NCBI RefSeq assembly: GCF_021018895.1
Contig: NC_079371.1
Location: forward strand, 9,255,501 to 9,319,500
Source: Seriola aureovittata
Lineage: Eukaryota; Chordata; Actinopteri; Carangiformes; Carangidae
Reading direction: 5' to 3'
DNA length: 64,000 nucleotides
Part shown: positions 46,771 through 58,706 of the stretch, one piece after another
Position numbering within the stretch: the stretch's first letter is position 1
Layout of the letters: each line of letters starts with the position of its first letter
Notes under the pieces: generated by a model
What the model was told of the DNA's origin: nothing
Databases searched by the model: none
Seen by the model: the letters and a program-made list of their open reading frames with translations, nothing else
Position numbers and translations under genes: made by a program

Positions 46771-49294
46771 ATGGGAGAAATAACTTAGGAAAATTGGGGG
46801 GAAGGATATAAGCGGGAAAGAGAGAGAAAGAATTGTTTGAGCTGTTCAGTTGTTGAGTTGTGTTGAGAATGTTTATTATAAAAATGGTTGACACTGTTGA
46901 GATGTGAAATGGAGTAAAAAAAAAAAAAGGGAAACTTAAGCTACACTTTTTTGTAAAATTAAGCATGTTATCTAAAGATGCACATCTTTCTCAACACCTT
47001 TTAATTCTTATTAAGTTAGTATTTCATAATCCCTCCAGTTTGCTCCCCCACCTCTATGGACCTCTATGAATTTTAATTGAAATACCCCTGATCTCAGGTA
47101 TTCATCACACTCTTTTCAGCACAAGGTATGAATTAAACCTCAAGGATTTTGAAAGAAATATGGTGTGGAGACATAAACAAGCCATTTTGAATTAACCTTG
47201 AGAAAATTCAATAAAGCCAACATTGCCATAAAAAATGCTATAACCTGTGTAAAGTTTGCTCTGTGTGCAGCTTTCCCTCACCTGTGCGTCAACCTTTCAC
47301 AGTAACCTTTTGATCACTTTCCTGCAAATATTTTCTTTTCGACTAAATCCTTGCGATAAACTGCTGGTGCCGTGTTCTGAAGTGTAGCTTTTGGCAGTGG
47401 AGAGTTTGTTCTCTCTGCATCAGACTGAGAGACTGAGGATAATTTAAGGAAACAACTGTTTCCTGGCATGCTCCGACCCCAACTGGGCAGAGAGGTCCAC
47501 TGATTTATTGCCAGCGCTGAGTTGACACTAGGAACATGGGCCGTCTGGCTCGCCTCCCACACCCCCGATAGGATTTAGTGTTTGTCAAAATGAGGCCCAT
47601 GTTGCTCCAGTCATCTTTACCTGAGGTGCAATGAAAAAGCAAACAAGATCACTGATATCCTGAATATTTATCTAATACTCAAGTAAGGTATTTTGTTTTT
47701 CAAGTTTAACTGAAATTCACATTCAATTTTTTCTACGACATCAGTATCCTCAGTGTGTGTTTTTGACTTATGTACTTATTCGGTCATAACTGTAATTGCC
47801 ATAAAAGACATTTAAATTTTATCTATTTTTCTGCAGTGATAGCACCCCCCTCATCAGTTTTCTCCAGAGGGTGAATTTTTGGCTCCACAACAGCGTAATT
47901 TCATTGGTGCTGTATCTGTGTAGGCAGCTGTTTTTGACCTTTGATTTGTTCCATCAGTGATTTGAACACTCCCTATGTTTTTCTTTGTTGTGACTGGAAC
48001 TGCAGGGTAATGTGTGAGGTACTGAGGTTACAGGACCACTGACAGCTTTGACTTTTAACAGTCTGGTCACAACACATCTGGACTCATGAAAAAGACATTC
48101 CATAAAAGACAAAAGGACTTAACCCCCTCTTTCCTATATAGACCCGAGGCCCTGACGTCACATTCGAGCCTAGCCTCTTCTTCATTAGCTACTGTAACTA
48201 AGTTTGATCTCTCATTCAGCATTTCGTTCATCTGTTTTATGGAAAAAAACAAAGCATGCAAAGTTTACTCTCCATATTCTGAGACAAACCAGCCTCCACG
48301 ACAGCACTCACTATTAGACATGAAACCCCAAGGTTTAACAACAACTGCCAATTTGGGTTGTTGTCACTATAACTTTGTTTCATCCAGATCTATAATATTC
48401 ACCAACAGTCTCTTCTAAATTAAAGCTACCAACTTTTTAAGATGTAATCTCTGCTGTCTAAAAAGCAATCGAGCCTCTGTCTCTGGGGAAGACAAACCCT
48501 CAATTTCCCCATGGACTCACCCCTTTTTTCAATCCACAAATGACTTGGCTTACTGGAAAGTCATTTAGAGGCCAGTAAGAATAGAAATATGATATAAACA
48601 ACATAATATTTTCTTTTAAATACAATACTTATCTAAACATATGAAGTGAACTGCGCCACATACTGTTCAGTGAGGTTCTTTCACAAGGTGGGGTTTTTAG
48701 TTATTAATGCTGTTACAAATGTCAGTGGGATTTTGAATGAGGTTTTCTTACTTCTGTCAGAGACCTATGAAATTCCGGTTTCACTTCAGCTCTCTATGTT
48801 TGACAAACATGATTCAGCACATGTTGAAATTACAAATGAGAAACGATGTCTTGTGGGAGTCCCCACGGGCATTAGCATTTTGCTAGCCTCTCCTTTTCTG
48901 AGTTGAATACAAATTTAGCAGCACAATAAACTCTAATTGTAATAAAGTGCCCTTCAGTTACATGAAAGGGGCTTAAAATCAATTTCATTATAATTTTTAT
49001 AAATGAAAAAAGGAAAATAAGGCTTAAATCTCTAACAGCTGATAGCCAATGCTATATGGGCTGGATTAAAAAGGAGTAAAAACATTATGTATCAGCGCTG
49101 GCAAGCTATACTGCATGACGGAAGTTGACAAGCAATGTCAGCCCTCAAATATCACTTAAAGAGACGCCCAGTGAAAGGCCTGACACCTGGAAACTGTTTC
49201 CACAAATATCGAAAAAATATTTTTATCCTCTTACTGAAAATGGAAAAATATGCACAATAGCTGTGGTATTGGTGTAGTTTATATTTCCTTACAC
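46771..49294. other. No recognisable gene
   Basis: AT-rich sequence with short frames, including a 110-codon plus frame (48086-48418) and an 86-codon plus frame (48646-48906). Neither contains a domain I know. An A12 run lies at about 46917. Confidence 0.5.
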
Positions 49295-49586
49295 TAGGTC
49301 CGCAACTAATGATAATTTGGATTATCAATTAATCTGCCAATGATTTTCTCAATTAATCCATTAGTTTTTTTATCTATGACATGTCATACAGTGGCAGACT
49401 AAAGGTGAAGACTTCAAATATCTTTTTGTCCGATCAACAGTCCAGAACATTTAGTTTGCAATTGTTTAACCAGATAAACTGAAAATCCTTAGATTGGAGG
49501 AGTGGGGGGGGGGGGAATCAGTTTTTTTATCAATTTTAGCTTTATAAATGACTCAGACAATTAATCACTTATCATAATAGTTGCTC
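49295..49586 (+). repeat. Family B interspersed repeat, copy 7
   Basis: TAGGTCCGCAACTAATGATA, ATTATCAATTAATCTGCCAA, TTTTCTCAATTAATCCATTA, AAGACTTCAAATATCTTTTT, GTCCGATCAACAGTCCAGAA, then GACAATTAATCACTTATCAT. This is the best 5' end among the copies. A G12 run sits near 49505. The 3' end stops after AATAGTTGCTCA, short of the usual terminus. Confidence 0.85.
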
Positions 49587-49639
49587 ACAAGGATAAGAAT
49601 GTTATCCTAATCAACTAAACACTCAAACAAAGCAGCCAT

Positions 49640-50500
49640 GTCATTTACATTGGTCCTGTTTAGGAGTCAGGCGTGAGCCCCGAGGTAGAAGAATGATATC
49701 ACGAGGCCAGCATTCCTTAATTGAAACCATCAGATCCCAAAGCTATCCCATTACACCAGCCAGGTTGGGGCTGCCAGGTCAGAGTATAAGAAAGCTCCCA
49801 TGCGTAATTTATGGCACTCAGATAATCCATACATATAAACTGTGAGGTTATGAAGCTGCAGACCCCCTACCCATCTGCAGCCAATTTGGCCCTTGCACAA
49901 TCCACCTTAAATCACACAAAGCTCAGACCTTGCTGACTGGACTATAGAGGAAGCAGAGGAGTCCGTTTTCATTTGAATTCCCTTCACAGACCCCTCCTGG
50001 AAGATTTAAGTGAAAAAAAAGAAACCATGGGCATTAATTACCTGAACTAGTGATCTTCCTTAAAAGCCCACACCCTCTGCTTTTTCCTCCTGCAGCAGTA
50101 AATTGTAAAGGAATGTGGCCCCAGCACCAGATCAATAAAGCTTCTTTGCAATTTAACAAGAACAGATGTTAGCAATCCTACTAGGTATGCCCTGCTACAT
50201 GTTAAGCGAGCTAACCATGAATGTTTGCATGTGTGTGTATGTACATGTTTCTAGAAAATAAAAAACCGTGGGGCTTATTCTTTACCCAGCCCCTTATCGC
50301 AGGCATTAAACATGTGATCCCCTCTATCTGTGAGATTATAGAAGCTTAATCACTGTGAAGATTAACCTTATCAGAAATCACATTTCTCCACACTGTTTCA
50401 ATTATAAGGACAGGCTCGGTGCTGAGGACAGGGAGTGTGAGTAGGGTAGCACTGAAGATAGAAACAGATGATTGGTCTGAGTGAGCAGAGATGCCTGCTA
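49640..50500. other. Repeat-free complex block, possible conserved non-coding region
   Basis: For about 860 bp there are no homopolymers, microsatellites or known repeats, while most flanking sequence is repeat-ridden. Words such as GGGCATTAATTACCTGAACT (TAATTA at 50035-50040) and CAATTAT/ATTAAT cores occur. No long frame or splice signal pair is evident. This texture is what vertebrate developmental enhancers look like, but conservation cannot be tested here. Confidence 0.25.
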
Positions 50501-53187
50501 GCTGTTTTCCAGCTATGTTATCATCTTTATCTGAAAACCATCTTTAAAGGAGAAACAACGCTCTGTTTGAGGACTGGGGAACTTTCATCTACATCTTTGT
50601 GTTGATTGTGTTGCGCTCCTGATCAAGGTCATTATTACTTTAAGAAAAAAAGAGTTTTGCAGTGTTATCCATGGTTGCTCTTTATATACACAGAAGTTTA
50701 TATGATTATTCTTCTGCTACAAATCACCTTAACACTAGCTATGCTTGTTTACAAGGATATGGTTTTACATTTAGCAAATACACCTGTTTCTTCTCCGTTG
50801 CATTTTGCCCACCTATGCCTGCAGTGTTGCCATGTGCATGATAATTATATTTGCACAACAATTTAGCTGTTTGTGCTCATAAGTCCTCCAAAATTAATTG
50901 CAAAATAGAACGACACGTAACCATCTTCTGACCTGACACCACTTTCGGCAGGATGACATCTTTTCCCAACAAACGTGCTCCTGATGTAACACTGCTACTG
51001 TTTGATTAACGCACAAAAATGATTTTGTTACGTACAGCAAAAACATACTGATAAGTCCCCCCCCCCCCCCAAAAAAAAGGTCAAATAAACTACAGATTTC
51101 TGAAGTGTAGCAACACATAAATGTTTTTTTTTTTTTATATATAATTTTTCCAGTAAAAGGGTTAGGGTTAGGGTAACTATGACAAAATAAGTAAAACTCT
51201 GAGGTCCATTTTGTATGTTGCCCTCCTCAACTGTGGTAGCACCAAGTACAAAAAGCAGAACAGTGGCTGACCAATTTACACATAGCTGCTGATAACATTT
51301 GCAGGCCTGATAAGTGCCAAAAAAAAAAAAAAAAAAAACTTAAGATATTTAGGGCTGAAAAAAATTACATTAAATGCAAAAAAGGCTGGCTATGTACCGA
51401 CACTCCCCCAGAGACGCACAGAGACCATTTCAAAGCGTCATAAATATGTCAAAGTTCCACCAGATTCCCAGTCTTTCCAATCAAGACACAGATTCTGTCT
51501 GTAGCTTCTCATGGCTGTTAGCTCTGACTACCGGCTTTCCAGTCCTAGTCCAGTCACATCCATCCATCCGAATCTCCTCTCTACAAGGAGTCCTGGCTAT
51601 ACAACAACGTCATGCTACTTTTGCCTTTGTTCCTGACAGACAAATCTTAAATTCGGTCAGCTACTAGAGGTTCTTGTCAGATGAATGTAAACATAGGTTG
51701 TTTTAGGTATTTTACTGGAATGACAAATTCTGTCACTTTTCTTGTGAAGACAGACTCTGCATTACTGTGGTTTCGGTTCTGTTACAGTTCTCCAACAAAC
51801 TACATGTGCTTCTGTAGTTGTGACTGTGCCACAGCTAGCTCATGAATGTTAACTAATTAAAAATTCATATGGTTACAAACAGTCTACAGATGCTTGTTGC
51901 ATATGTTTATTTGTCTGTGGTTCTGTAAACTCATTCTACGCCGTAAGTGGGTTTTTTTTTTTTGTTGTTTTTTTACTTTATAATCAGTTTCATAATAATA
52001 ATTTTGATGTCTGGCATCAAGTGACTCATGCGTTAAATAATACAACAATGATCAAGCCTAAGTGAAGTCAATTTTAATAAAGTTTATATCAAACTCCTTA
52101 TGTAAAAATCCCCAAGCTGCAACAATTTATAAAATCTCATGTGACATTGACTATTAACACTACAAATCCAAAATCACAGGGAGCTTATGTAAAACATGAG
52201 GGCAGCTCTGAGATATCTGAAGAGGTTCCAAGAGGTAGACCAGTAATTCAATTACACCCAATGAAAAGCACACTGCATCCATCGCAGGGACTGTTGGATT
52301 CCCTCCAGCCATTCTTCTACACTTTATTAGATCCAGTTGCTGTAAATTAGATTTTGGAATTCTTTCTCAGTGGATTTGAATCGTCCACACTGGGAATGTT
52401 GAAAATTTCTATAAAGGGTCAGCAGGCATCCTTCCACCAATGACCTCACTGAGGGCAGGTTTGTGGTACGCAAGGATCAGAATTGGCATGCAAGTACTGT
52501 AGAGCAAATTTTAAACTTAGTGTGCAAACATTATCAAGTGAGGTGAGACTGAGGAATGGGCTCACTAAGCCTTGTCTGACAGCATTATCATGGCCATTGG
52601 TAACAGCGGAGGGCACTATGTAAACAGCTTTCTCCCAGATGGCGATAAATCCAGAGCCATTACAGGCAGGAGTGAGGTGTCAGTTTGCACTGGAACAGCA
52701 GGTTGCTATAGAGAAGCGCACATACACACACACTCTCATATATGCATCCATACATGCACACGCTCTTTCACAGAAACGCATACACACTCTCTCAAACAGT
52801 ATATACATAAAAACACACACACATACATTGTGTGACAGAACAAACAAAGTACAGATATCTGCCTCTGTTGCTAGGATACCAGTTCTTCTGGCTCCTAAGT
52901 AAATCAGTGTGACTGGTGGCACAGACGGCTGTGAAAAATTAACACAAGCTGTGGTAACAAAGTAAAAGTAACTTTCAACGTAATGAAAAAGGAAACCACA
53001 TTCAGTTTGGTTCCAGTTTAAAGGATCGGTTCACAGTTTTTTAAGTCCGTTTTAAGACAGTCCGATGCCGCAATGAATATTGCTGTAATCATTCCTCTTG
53101 TTATACTGGCTATAACCTATCCCTTTCTAATGTGGTTTCAGTGTAAGAGATTGGCAACAACCTCCACAGTTCTCCTTTTGTGTAAAT
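50501..53187. other. No recognisable gene; low-complexity patches
   Basis: Contains C14 followed by A8 (51057-51078), two TTAGGG units (51162-51173), an A20 run at 51319-51338, and imperfect CA-rich sequence at about 52720-52830. No coding domain recognised. Confidence 0.5.
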
Positions 53188-53367
53188 TTGGGCTGCAACC
53201 AAGTCATTTTCATCATCTATTAGTCTGCCAATTATTTTCTCAATTATTCATCTTGTTTATAAAATGTCCGAAAACAGTAAAATATGCCCAGTATGATTTC
53301 CTTTAACAGTCTATCAAAATAGTTCCCGATTACTTTTCTGTTAATCAATTAATCGTTGCAGCTCTAT
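53188..53367 (+). repeat. Family B interspersed repeat, copy 8
   Basis: Both family ends are well preserved: TTGGGCTGCAACCAAGTCAT and ATTAGTCTGCCAATTATTTT, then TTGTTTATAAAATGTCCGAA, and at the right CTGTTAATCAATTAATCGTT followed by GCAGCTCTA. The middle is deleted. This short copy defines both termini of the family. Confidence 0.85.
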
Positions 53368-56040
53368 ATTGGAAGCGCATGGCCAGTAATAAACAGAAGG
53401 AGTGATTACAACAAGCAAAACCTGTTTTAACATTCATGTGGGCACATGTCTACTGTCTCAGACAGACTTGAAGAACTTGAAACTATCTTTATTGGAGTGA
53501 CAGCGACTGTCTGGAAAAAAAAAAAAATGCAAACTGCACTGATACACTGAACTAATACACATCTGATGTGACCCTTGTTCTCTCTCTCCACACCTCCATC
53601 GTCGGACTGTTATTGAGCAATTATGGCCATTGATTTTCTCTCTTCTCAGCAAACCTCTGTATGACAGCTGGCCTTTGTAAGTGGCCTCACTGGACTTCTA
53701 ACATATGCCCTCTGTGGCCATGCTATTTGCTCGAAGATTTGACCAATTTAACACACTATTCTTGCCTCGTTGCCTCAAGGTGTATAGTAAGTCTCCCCTT
53801 GAAACAAGTATAACTGCTCATCCTGTGTGAGTTTTTATGCATCATATCATATTGTATTGGATATTTCTCTTCCTTCTTTGCTCCTACACTCACTTTTTTA
53901 TTGTAACTTGGGCTGACTAATTTTGAAGATATTGGCGGTGCTGATATTATTGTTTATCCAAAAAATTTCAACCGACCTACATCCCATCACATCAAACGAC
54001 AACACATGTCAAGATATAAATTATTCAAAGCAGCTTCACCTTCAGCCGTTCACAGGCTCCTTCAATCAAAATGCCATGCTGACAGATACGTTTGACAATC
54101 CAAGGCTAAAATTCATCTCTGCACAATCTGCAGCTCTGCACAGAAACAGCTTTTTGTTTCATTCAAACAATTTCTTTTGAAACTGATAGCAAGCCAGGGA
54201 GGAAGAGTCTCTTCTCATCGCTTGTGCCACTTCATTGTTTTCCGGATGGTTCTGGTGGCATGTTACACACTTTGTCCTACATCTCCTCATGTAGATGCAT
54301 TTCTGCACAAGCTGCACAACTTTGAACTGAACCTCTCACCATGGAAGTTTCTACCAAATGAGCTACTGAGGAAAATAAACAACAAGGAGGCACCTTGCAA
54401 TTAACAGACAGAGACTCTAGCCGTTAGTACAAAACAGCATGAAACAGCTTGATCCCATTAACATAAAGTGGAGGAGTTACAACAAAGCGAGACCAAAATA
54501 CTGCTTCTTTCATTTGTGTGAATGTTTGAGTTGTCCTCTTGATCAGTAAAGAGCAGCACTCTGTTAATTTTATTTCTTTGTAGGCATTATTTGTCAAACA
54601 TTACTTGTTGATTGTGACAGCTTAGGCATGACACTGATAATTATGTAATTACCATGAATTATGTTTTTAAGAAATGAAAGAATGGATGGAAATGACAGAT
54701 TAAACATTCAAAATAAACTCGGAAAACATCTAAACCCAACAATCTACCTGATAAGCGGCGGCAGGCAAAGGCAGGTCAGCAACCCAGCAGCTCACTATGG
54801 AGGTAAATATTTTTTAAAACTCAAAGAATTTCAGAGGCAGGCAATCTTTACCTATAAAATGTTATGTAGTTTTGATAAGCATCAGATGACCATCAGCACA
54901 CTATAAACATGAGGTTGGCAGTGAGTGTGGCAGACTGGAGCAGCAGTATACACAGAGCAGGAGCTCAACACTTTAGGTGCAATAATGATATGGCGAATAG
55001 TAAAGTAAGCTGTCACATAAACATGTTACCTGAACAGAAATATTTCTACAATGCTTAGCTGAAAATAAACTGTGTGGAGCCAATATGAGTAAACATCTTA
55101 TGTGTGACAAAATGCAAGTTCAATTGATTAAATCTTAATGTTAATTAGAATCTAAAATAAGAATTAAAAATTTGAATTTTTCTAAATTCAATATTATGAT
55201 ATGGTATGTAAGCAAGTCTTACAGTGTGTCAGAAGGGTTGTCAGATTAGGGGGTCTTAGGCCCAATTGGACTTTTTTTTCTTTAAATAAGCAGATAAAAA
55301 TCTATCTGGATGGACTATCATAGTTTGGACTACTTTTTGTGTCATTAGTAGGTTTCCACCTTGGAAAGGTTAGACTATTTTACTGAGATTTTCAGACACT
55401 GAGGCACAGAGGGATAGACATGAGGCAAACATGCTGTGTCAGGTGAAAGGGACAGGTGCATGCAGGAGTTCTAAAAACGATGGGAGGTTAGTTATTGTGG
55501 TTTGGTCTGCTTATCAGCATGATCAGCAGTTGTAGCAGCAGCAGTATCAGTGATATACAGCTTATAGAGGCAAGTAAGGTAGGCTACCCGACTGCCACAA
55601 TTTGCATCAAAAAATCAGAGTCACGACTCAGTCAAATCTGAACGCACATACCTGATGGATATGTTATTAGATTCAGTGTGAGGATGTTAATATCTCTGAT
55701 GTCCATCACAAACAAACATCTATAAATCCATTCATACAATCCAATCATGCAGAAGTCTTAAAATTCCTTATAACTGCATAACTTTTTCTTCAGTATCAAA
55801 GTAACTCATTGATACACTGCAAACAGGAACTATTTAGCCAATTCAGCATACTTAACTTTCTACAATGTAAACAAATGTAGGCTTACTTCCTGTTTCTTCT
55901 AAAAGTTTACATCCGTTTATAAAGGGAAGACTTAATGTTTACTGTCAAAAGTAGAAAAAACAGCAACATTTAATTATGCTGACATGTAAGCTCATACTCT
56001 ATGTACAAAAAAAAAACACCTCTTCTGCCACTTTTACAAC
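53368..56040. other. No recognisable gene
   Basis: AT-rich sequence. An 85-codon plus frame at 53923-54180 starts with a signal-peptide-like MKILAVLILLFIQKIS, and a 75-codon frame overlaps its end (54177-54404). No domain or splice context supports either as a gene. Confidence 0.45.
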
Positions 56041-56384
56041 CACTGGGCAGGTTCTAGGCTCTGACAGGCTTTTGTGTCATTCTAATGTGGCAACAGTGGC
56101 TGTAATAAGACATTCTGAGAGCTGAGTTTGCAAACAGCCAGAATAAACTCAAAACAATGCAACAACCAAGAGAAAATAGGCAACTAAAGCAATTCAGCCC
56201 ATCACACACACTCACGCTACTCAAACATGAGAATTCAGATCTCACCACCATGCAAATCAAAAACGTAAAAAGCAAAAAAGCATCATATGCAGCTACTAGA
56301 AAACAACAACAATGAGTCCAACCACGACAAGACAGTAAATCGCAGTTAAAACCACAGAAAACAATGAACACGGTTTAACATCAG

Positions 56385-56760
56385 CAGCAGAGGCGCGGAC
56401 GTTAGCAGCTAGCAGCTAGCAGCCAACAACCGGAAGCAGATTTGCGCCAAAACAATAAACAGCTACTATGCAGCGGTACAAGCAGCAAAGTTTTCTTACC
56501 TGTGTGAGGTGAAGCTCTGGTCATCTCTGGAGTATGCTGTCGGACATTGGAAAGTCGGTGTAGCTCCAAAAACAGGCTAATTTCCTCCGTGAAGTCGTAC
56601 AGAAACAACATATCGGCAGGTGAGCTTGATTTGCAGACGCTCATTAGCTGTGGTGGCACCTGTAGTAGATCAACAAAGTGCGCATGACTTCGGCAATTTA
56701 AATACACCAACCTAATGGTGGCGGCCATTAATGGCGCAGTAGAGTGCGTTCACCAAACAA
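56385..56760. promoter_or_regulatory. CpG-rich island, candidate promoter
   Basis: CpG dinucleotides are clustered here (about 18 in 370 bp by eye) while the rest of the window is CpG-poor. TTTGCGCCAAA at 56441-56451 is an E2F-type site (TTTGGCGC on the minus strand). CCGGAAG at 56430-56436 is an ETS-type core. On the minus strand TATTTAAAT, near 56698, could be a TATA-like box. GCAGCTAGCAGCTAGCAGC is repeated near 56406. Together these fit a housekeeping-type or TATA-weak fish promoter. Direction of transcription is uncertain; the exon candidate argues for the minus strand. Confidence 0.45.
56500..56728 (-). CDS. Candidate first coding exon, partial, unknown protein
   Basis: I do not recognise the product. 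On the minus strand an ATG at 56728-56726 opens a frame beginning MAATIRLVYLNC that continues for 76 codons to CACACAG|GTAAGA, a near-ideal splice donor with its G at 56499. The exon would end in phase 1. A second in-frame start begins MSVCKSSSPADMLFLY. It would be preferred if transcription starts below the TATTTAAAT word near 56698. The predicted segment is rich in Leu and Ser and shows no known domain or signal peptide. The frame lies within a CpG-rich island, which raises its credibility above that of other frames here. I could not find the following exon within 55-56.5 kb. It could equally be a non-coding first exon or a chance frame. Confidence 0.3.
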
Positions 56761-56762
56761 AC

Positions 56763-57827
56763 CTGAGGCCTGTAGTACGAAGCAGGATTTGAGGTTAGCT
56801 AGGTAACTTCAGGTTTAATCCTGGGTTTTCAATCCTACGACGGTGGTTCACTTCTTAACGGTCACCATGGTAACTTGTGCTGAACTCATAGACTGATCTA
56901 ATTTGAGAGAATCTGTTCAACACCTGTCAACGGCCCATCTACTGACCAATCAGATACCTGGAAAAACTGAGTCATCGTTCCTACAGGATCCTGACAGGAA
57001 CAAAAGAGTTTATAATAATGTGACAAATACTAAAGAGCAGCAGATATTTTTTATAGATAAGTCGAATGATTTCTCTGCTTGAGGCTTTCCATGTGTCCAC
57101 TCTGGTTTTAAATCAGCTTCTAATGGAGGGTTTAGAGTTTATCACACCAAATAACTACATGATAACTATTGTAGCATCATTTTAATTGAACAAAGATTAT
57201 TTAATCGTGCCAGCATTCCTGAAAGTGTTGATGTTGATTTTCTCTATTCTTCCACCTCATAATATTATGAGGAGACTTCGCAACAAAGACTGGAAATAAA
57301 AACTAAACCCTCTGATGTCTTTTATTAGAAAAATTATCCACACACTGTTAAATCTTTCCCGTTATTATAAATGAGCACTTCAGTCAGATTGATCTAATCA
57401 AATGTTAACTACTTTTCTTCTCTTGTCTCCTCTCTGCTTTGGCAGCAGCAACAGTCTAACATTTTTTTAACTTTTTTTTTATCTGCATCACATATTCACG
57501 ATAGTTTGTTCATCATCAGACAAAAGAGCAGAAATACTCACTCAACAAGAGTAATAATAATTCCTACGGCATATACTAAGAGTGACTTTAATAATTGGAA
57601 ATCATCTCTAGTGTTCACTATAACCAAAATTACCTGCAGGTATGAGCGTTTCTTCTTATATCATATCAAATACTTCACTCATGGTTCTGACGATGTTGCT
57701 TGATTGCTTATTGATAACCAGTTTTGTAGTACAGGTTATCCAGGATGGCCAGTGTTAGGCCCAGTGAAGCCAGATAATGAAGAGATATCCTGGGTATGTT
57801 GAACTTGCTTCGTAGTGCAGGCCTCGG
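56763..57827. mobile_element. Non-autonomous DNA transposon with terminal inverted repeats (PIF/Harbinger-like)
   Basis: The left end CTGAGGCCTGTAGTACGAAG (next base C) is repeated in inverse orientation at the right end, where the reverse complement reads CCGAGGCCTGCACTACGAAG (next base C). Eighteen of 21 positions match. Left subterminal sequence GGATTTGAGGTTAGCTAGGT, AACTTCAGGTTTAATCCTGG and CACCATGGTAACTTGTGCTG matches a fish family I associate with Harbinger-type elements, whose ends read 'GGCCTGTACTACGAAGC'. There is no transposase coding sequence; a 65-codon frame at 57506-57703 has no domain. No clear target duplication was found, so the exact termini may be off by a few bases. It sits about 35 bp from the candidate minus-strand start codon. 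Confidence 0.65.
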
Positions 57828-58673
57828 GTCCAGATCAAAAACAACTTTTTGTGCAGTTTTCTAGCGAGACCTGATTTGTTGTTGTCTGTATGCGGTGAAA
57901 TCAGAATTGTTTTGCTTTCATAGATGAAACAAACGTTTCACAAATCTGAAAGTGGGTCTCAGACAGCTTTAAGGTGGTAACTATGATATGTTCAGTATTG
58001 TCATTTTAAGTTACTGTAACTCTGAATGTATTTGAATTGTAAGATGCAAAAAGCTGATTGCAGCACCATGCCTAAAATGATAAGTCTCAAGATCTATTTA
58101 TGTATGTATGTATTTATTTATTTATTCAGAAGGCCTATTTTTTGTCCCACAACCCGCGTATAGTTCATGGTTAATGCTGTCATGTTTAGTTATACAAGAC
58201 ATCCCCTATCACTTTCATGATAGATAAATATAGTAAGTAACACATTTTATGTTTAGGCTAACAGCCTTTTCAGGAAAGACATTGTGAGCTGACTCAGCAG
58301 GTTAAACACAGGTGTAAATAATATTGATTAATGATGGCTGAATTCCATTCAGCTGTTTTGGTTTCAGCGTCCTGGTTTTGTTCATGCTGGCTCACTTTCA
58401 CGCTGTCATGCCATACTGGGACACTTAAATGCTGCAGAAGGGAGCCATGGTTCATGTTATTACCTGTGTGTTCCCTACTATCTAAAGTCAAAAAGTCTGC
58501 TGTGAAAAACACCCCGTTGTTTCACGTGTTCTTGGATGACCTTCATGTTTCTCCTCAGAGGTAAATATGATTTGATTGTATGTGGCAGCTGATGGAGTTC
58601 AGTGAAGTTGTGTTATATTGTGAGAAAGTATCAGATATAAGTACCTGAGATGGCTGGCAGTGGGAAAACCCAC
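57828..58673. other. No recognisable gene
   Basis: A 77-codon plus frame (58331-58564) runs into CTCAGAG|GTAAAT, a weak donor-like site, but no domain supports a gene. TATGTATGTATGTATTTATT is low complexity near 58100. Confidence 0.4.
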
Positions 58674-58706
58674 ACAGGTATTTTTAAGATTATTAAAAAT
58701 ACCTGT
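58674..58706. repeat. Perfect 14-bp inverted repeat with 5-base loop
   Basis: ACAGGTATTTTTAA, then GATTA, then TTAAAAATACCTGT. The arms are exact reverse complements. Followed by more AT-rich sequence containing TTATTATTATTTTAAGATAA. Confidence 0.95.

Noticed and set aside
51156..51174. Telomere-like AGGGTTAGGGTTAGGGT
   Set aside because: Only two full TTAGGG units; too short to be an interstitial telomere.
53923..54180. Frame starting with a signal-peptide-like sequence
   Set aside because: Hydrophobic starts are common by chance in AT-rich DNA; nothing else supports a secreted protein.
58331..58564. 77-codon frame ending near a donor-like GTAAAT
   Set aside because: Donor is weak, no domain is visible, and there is no CpG or promoter context.
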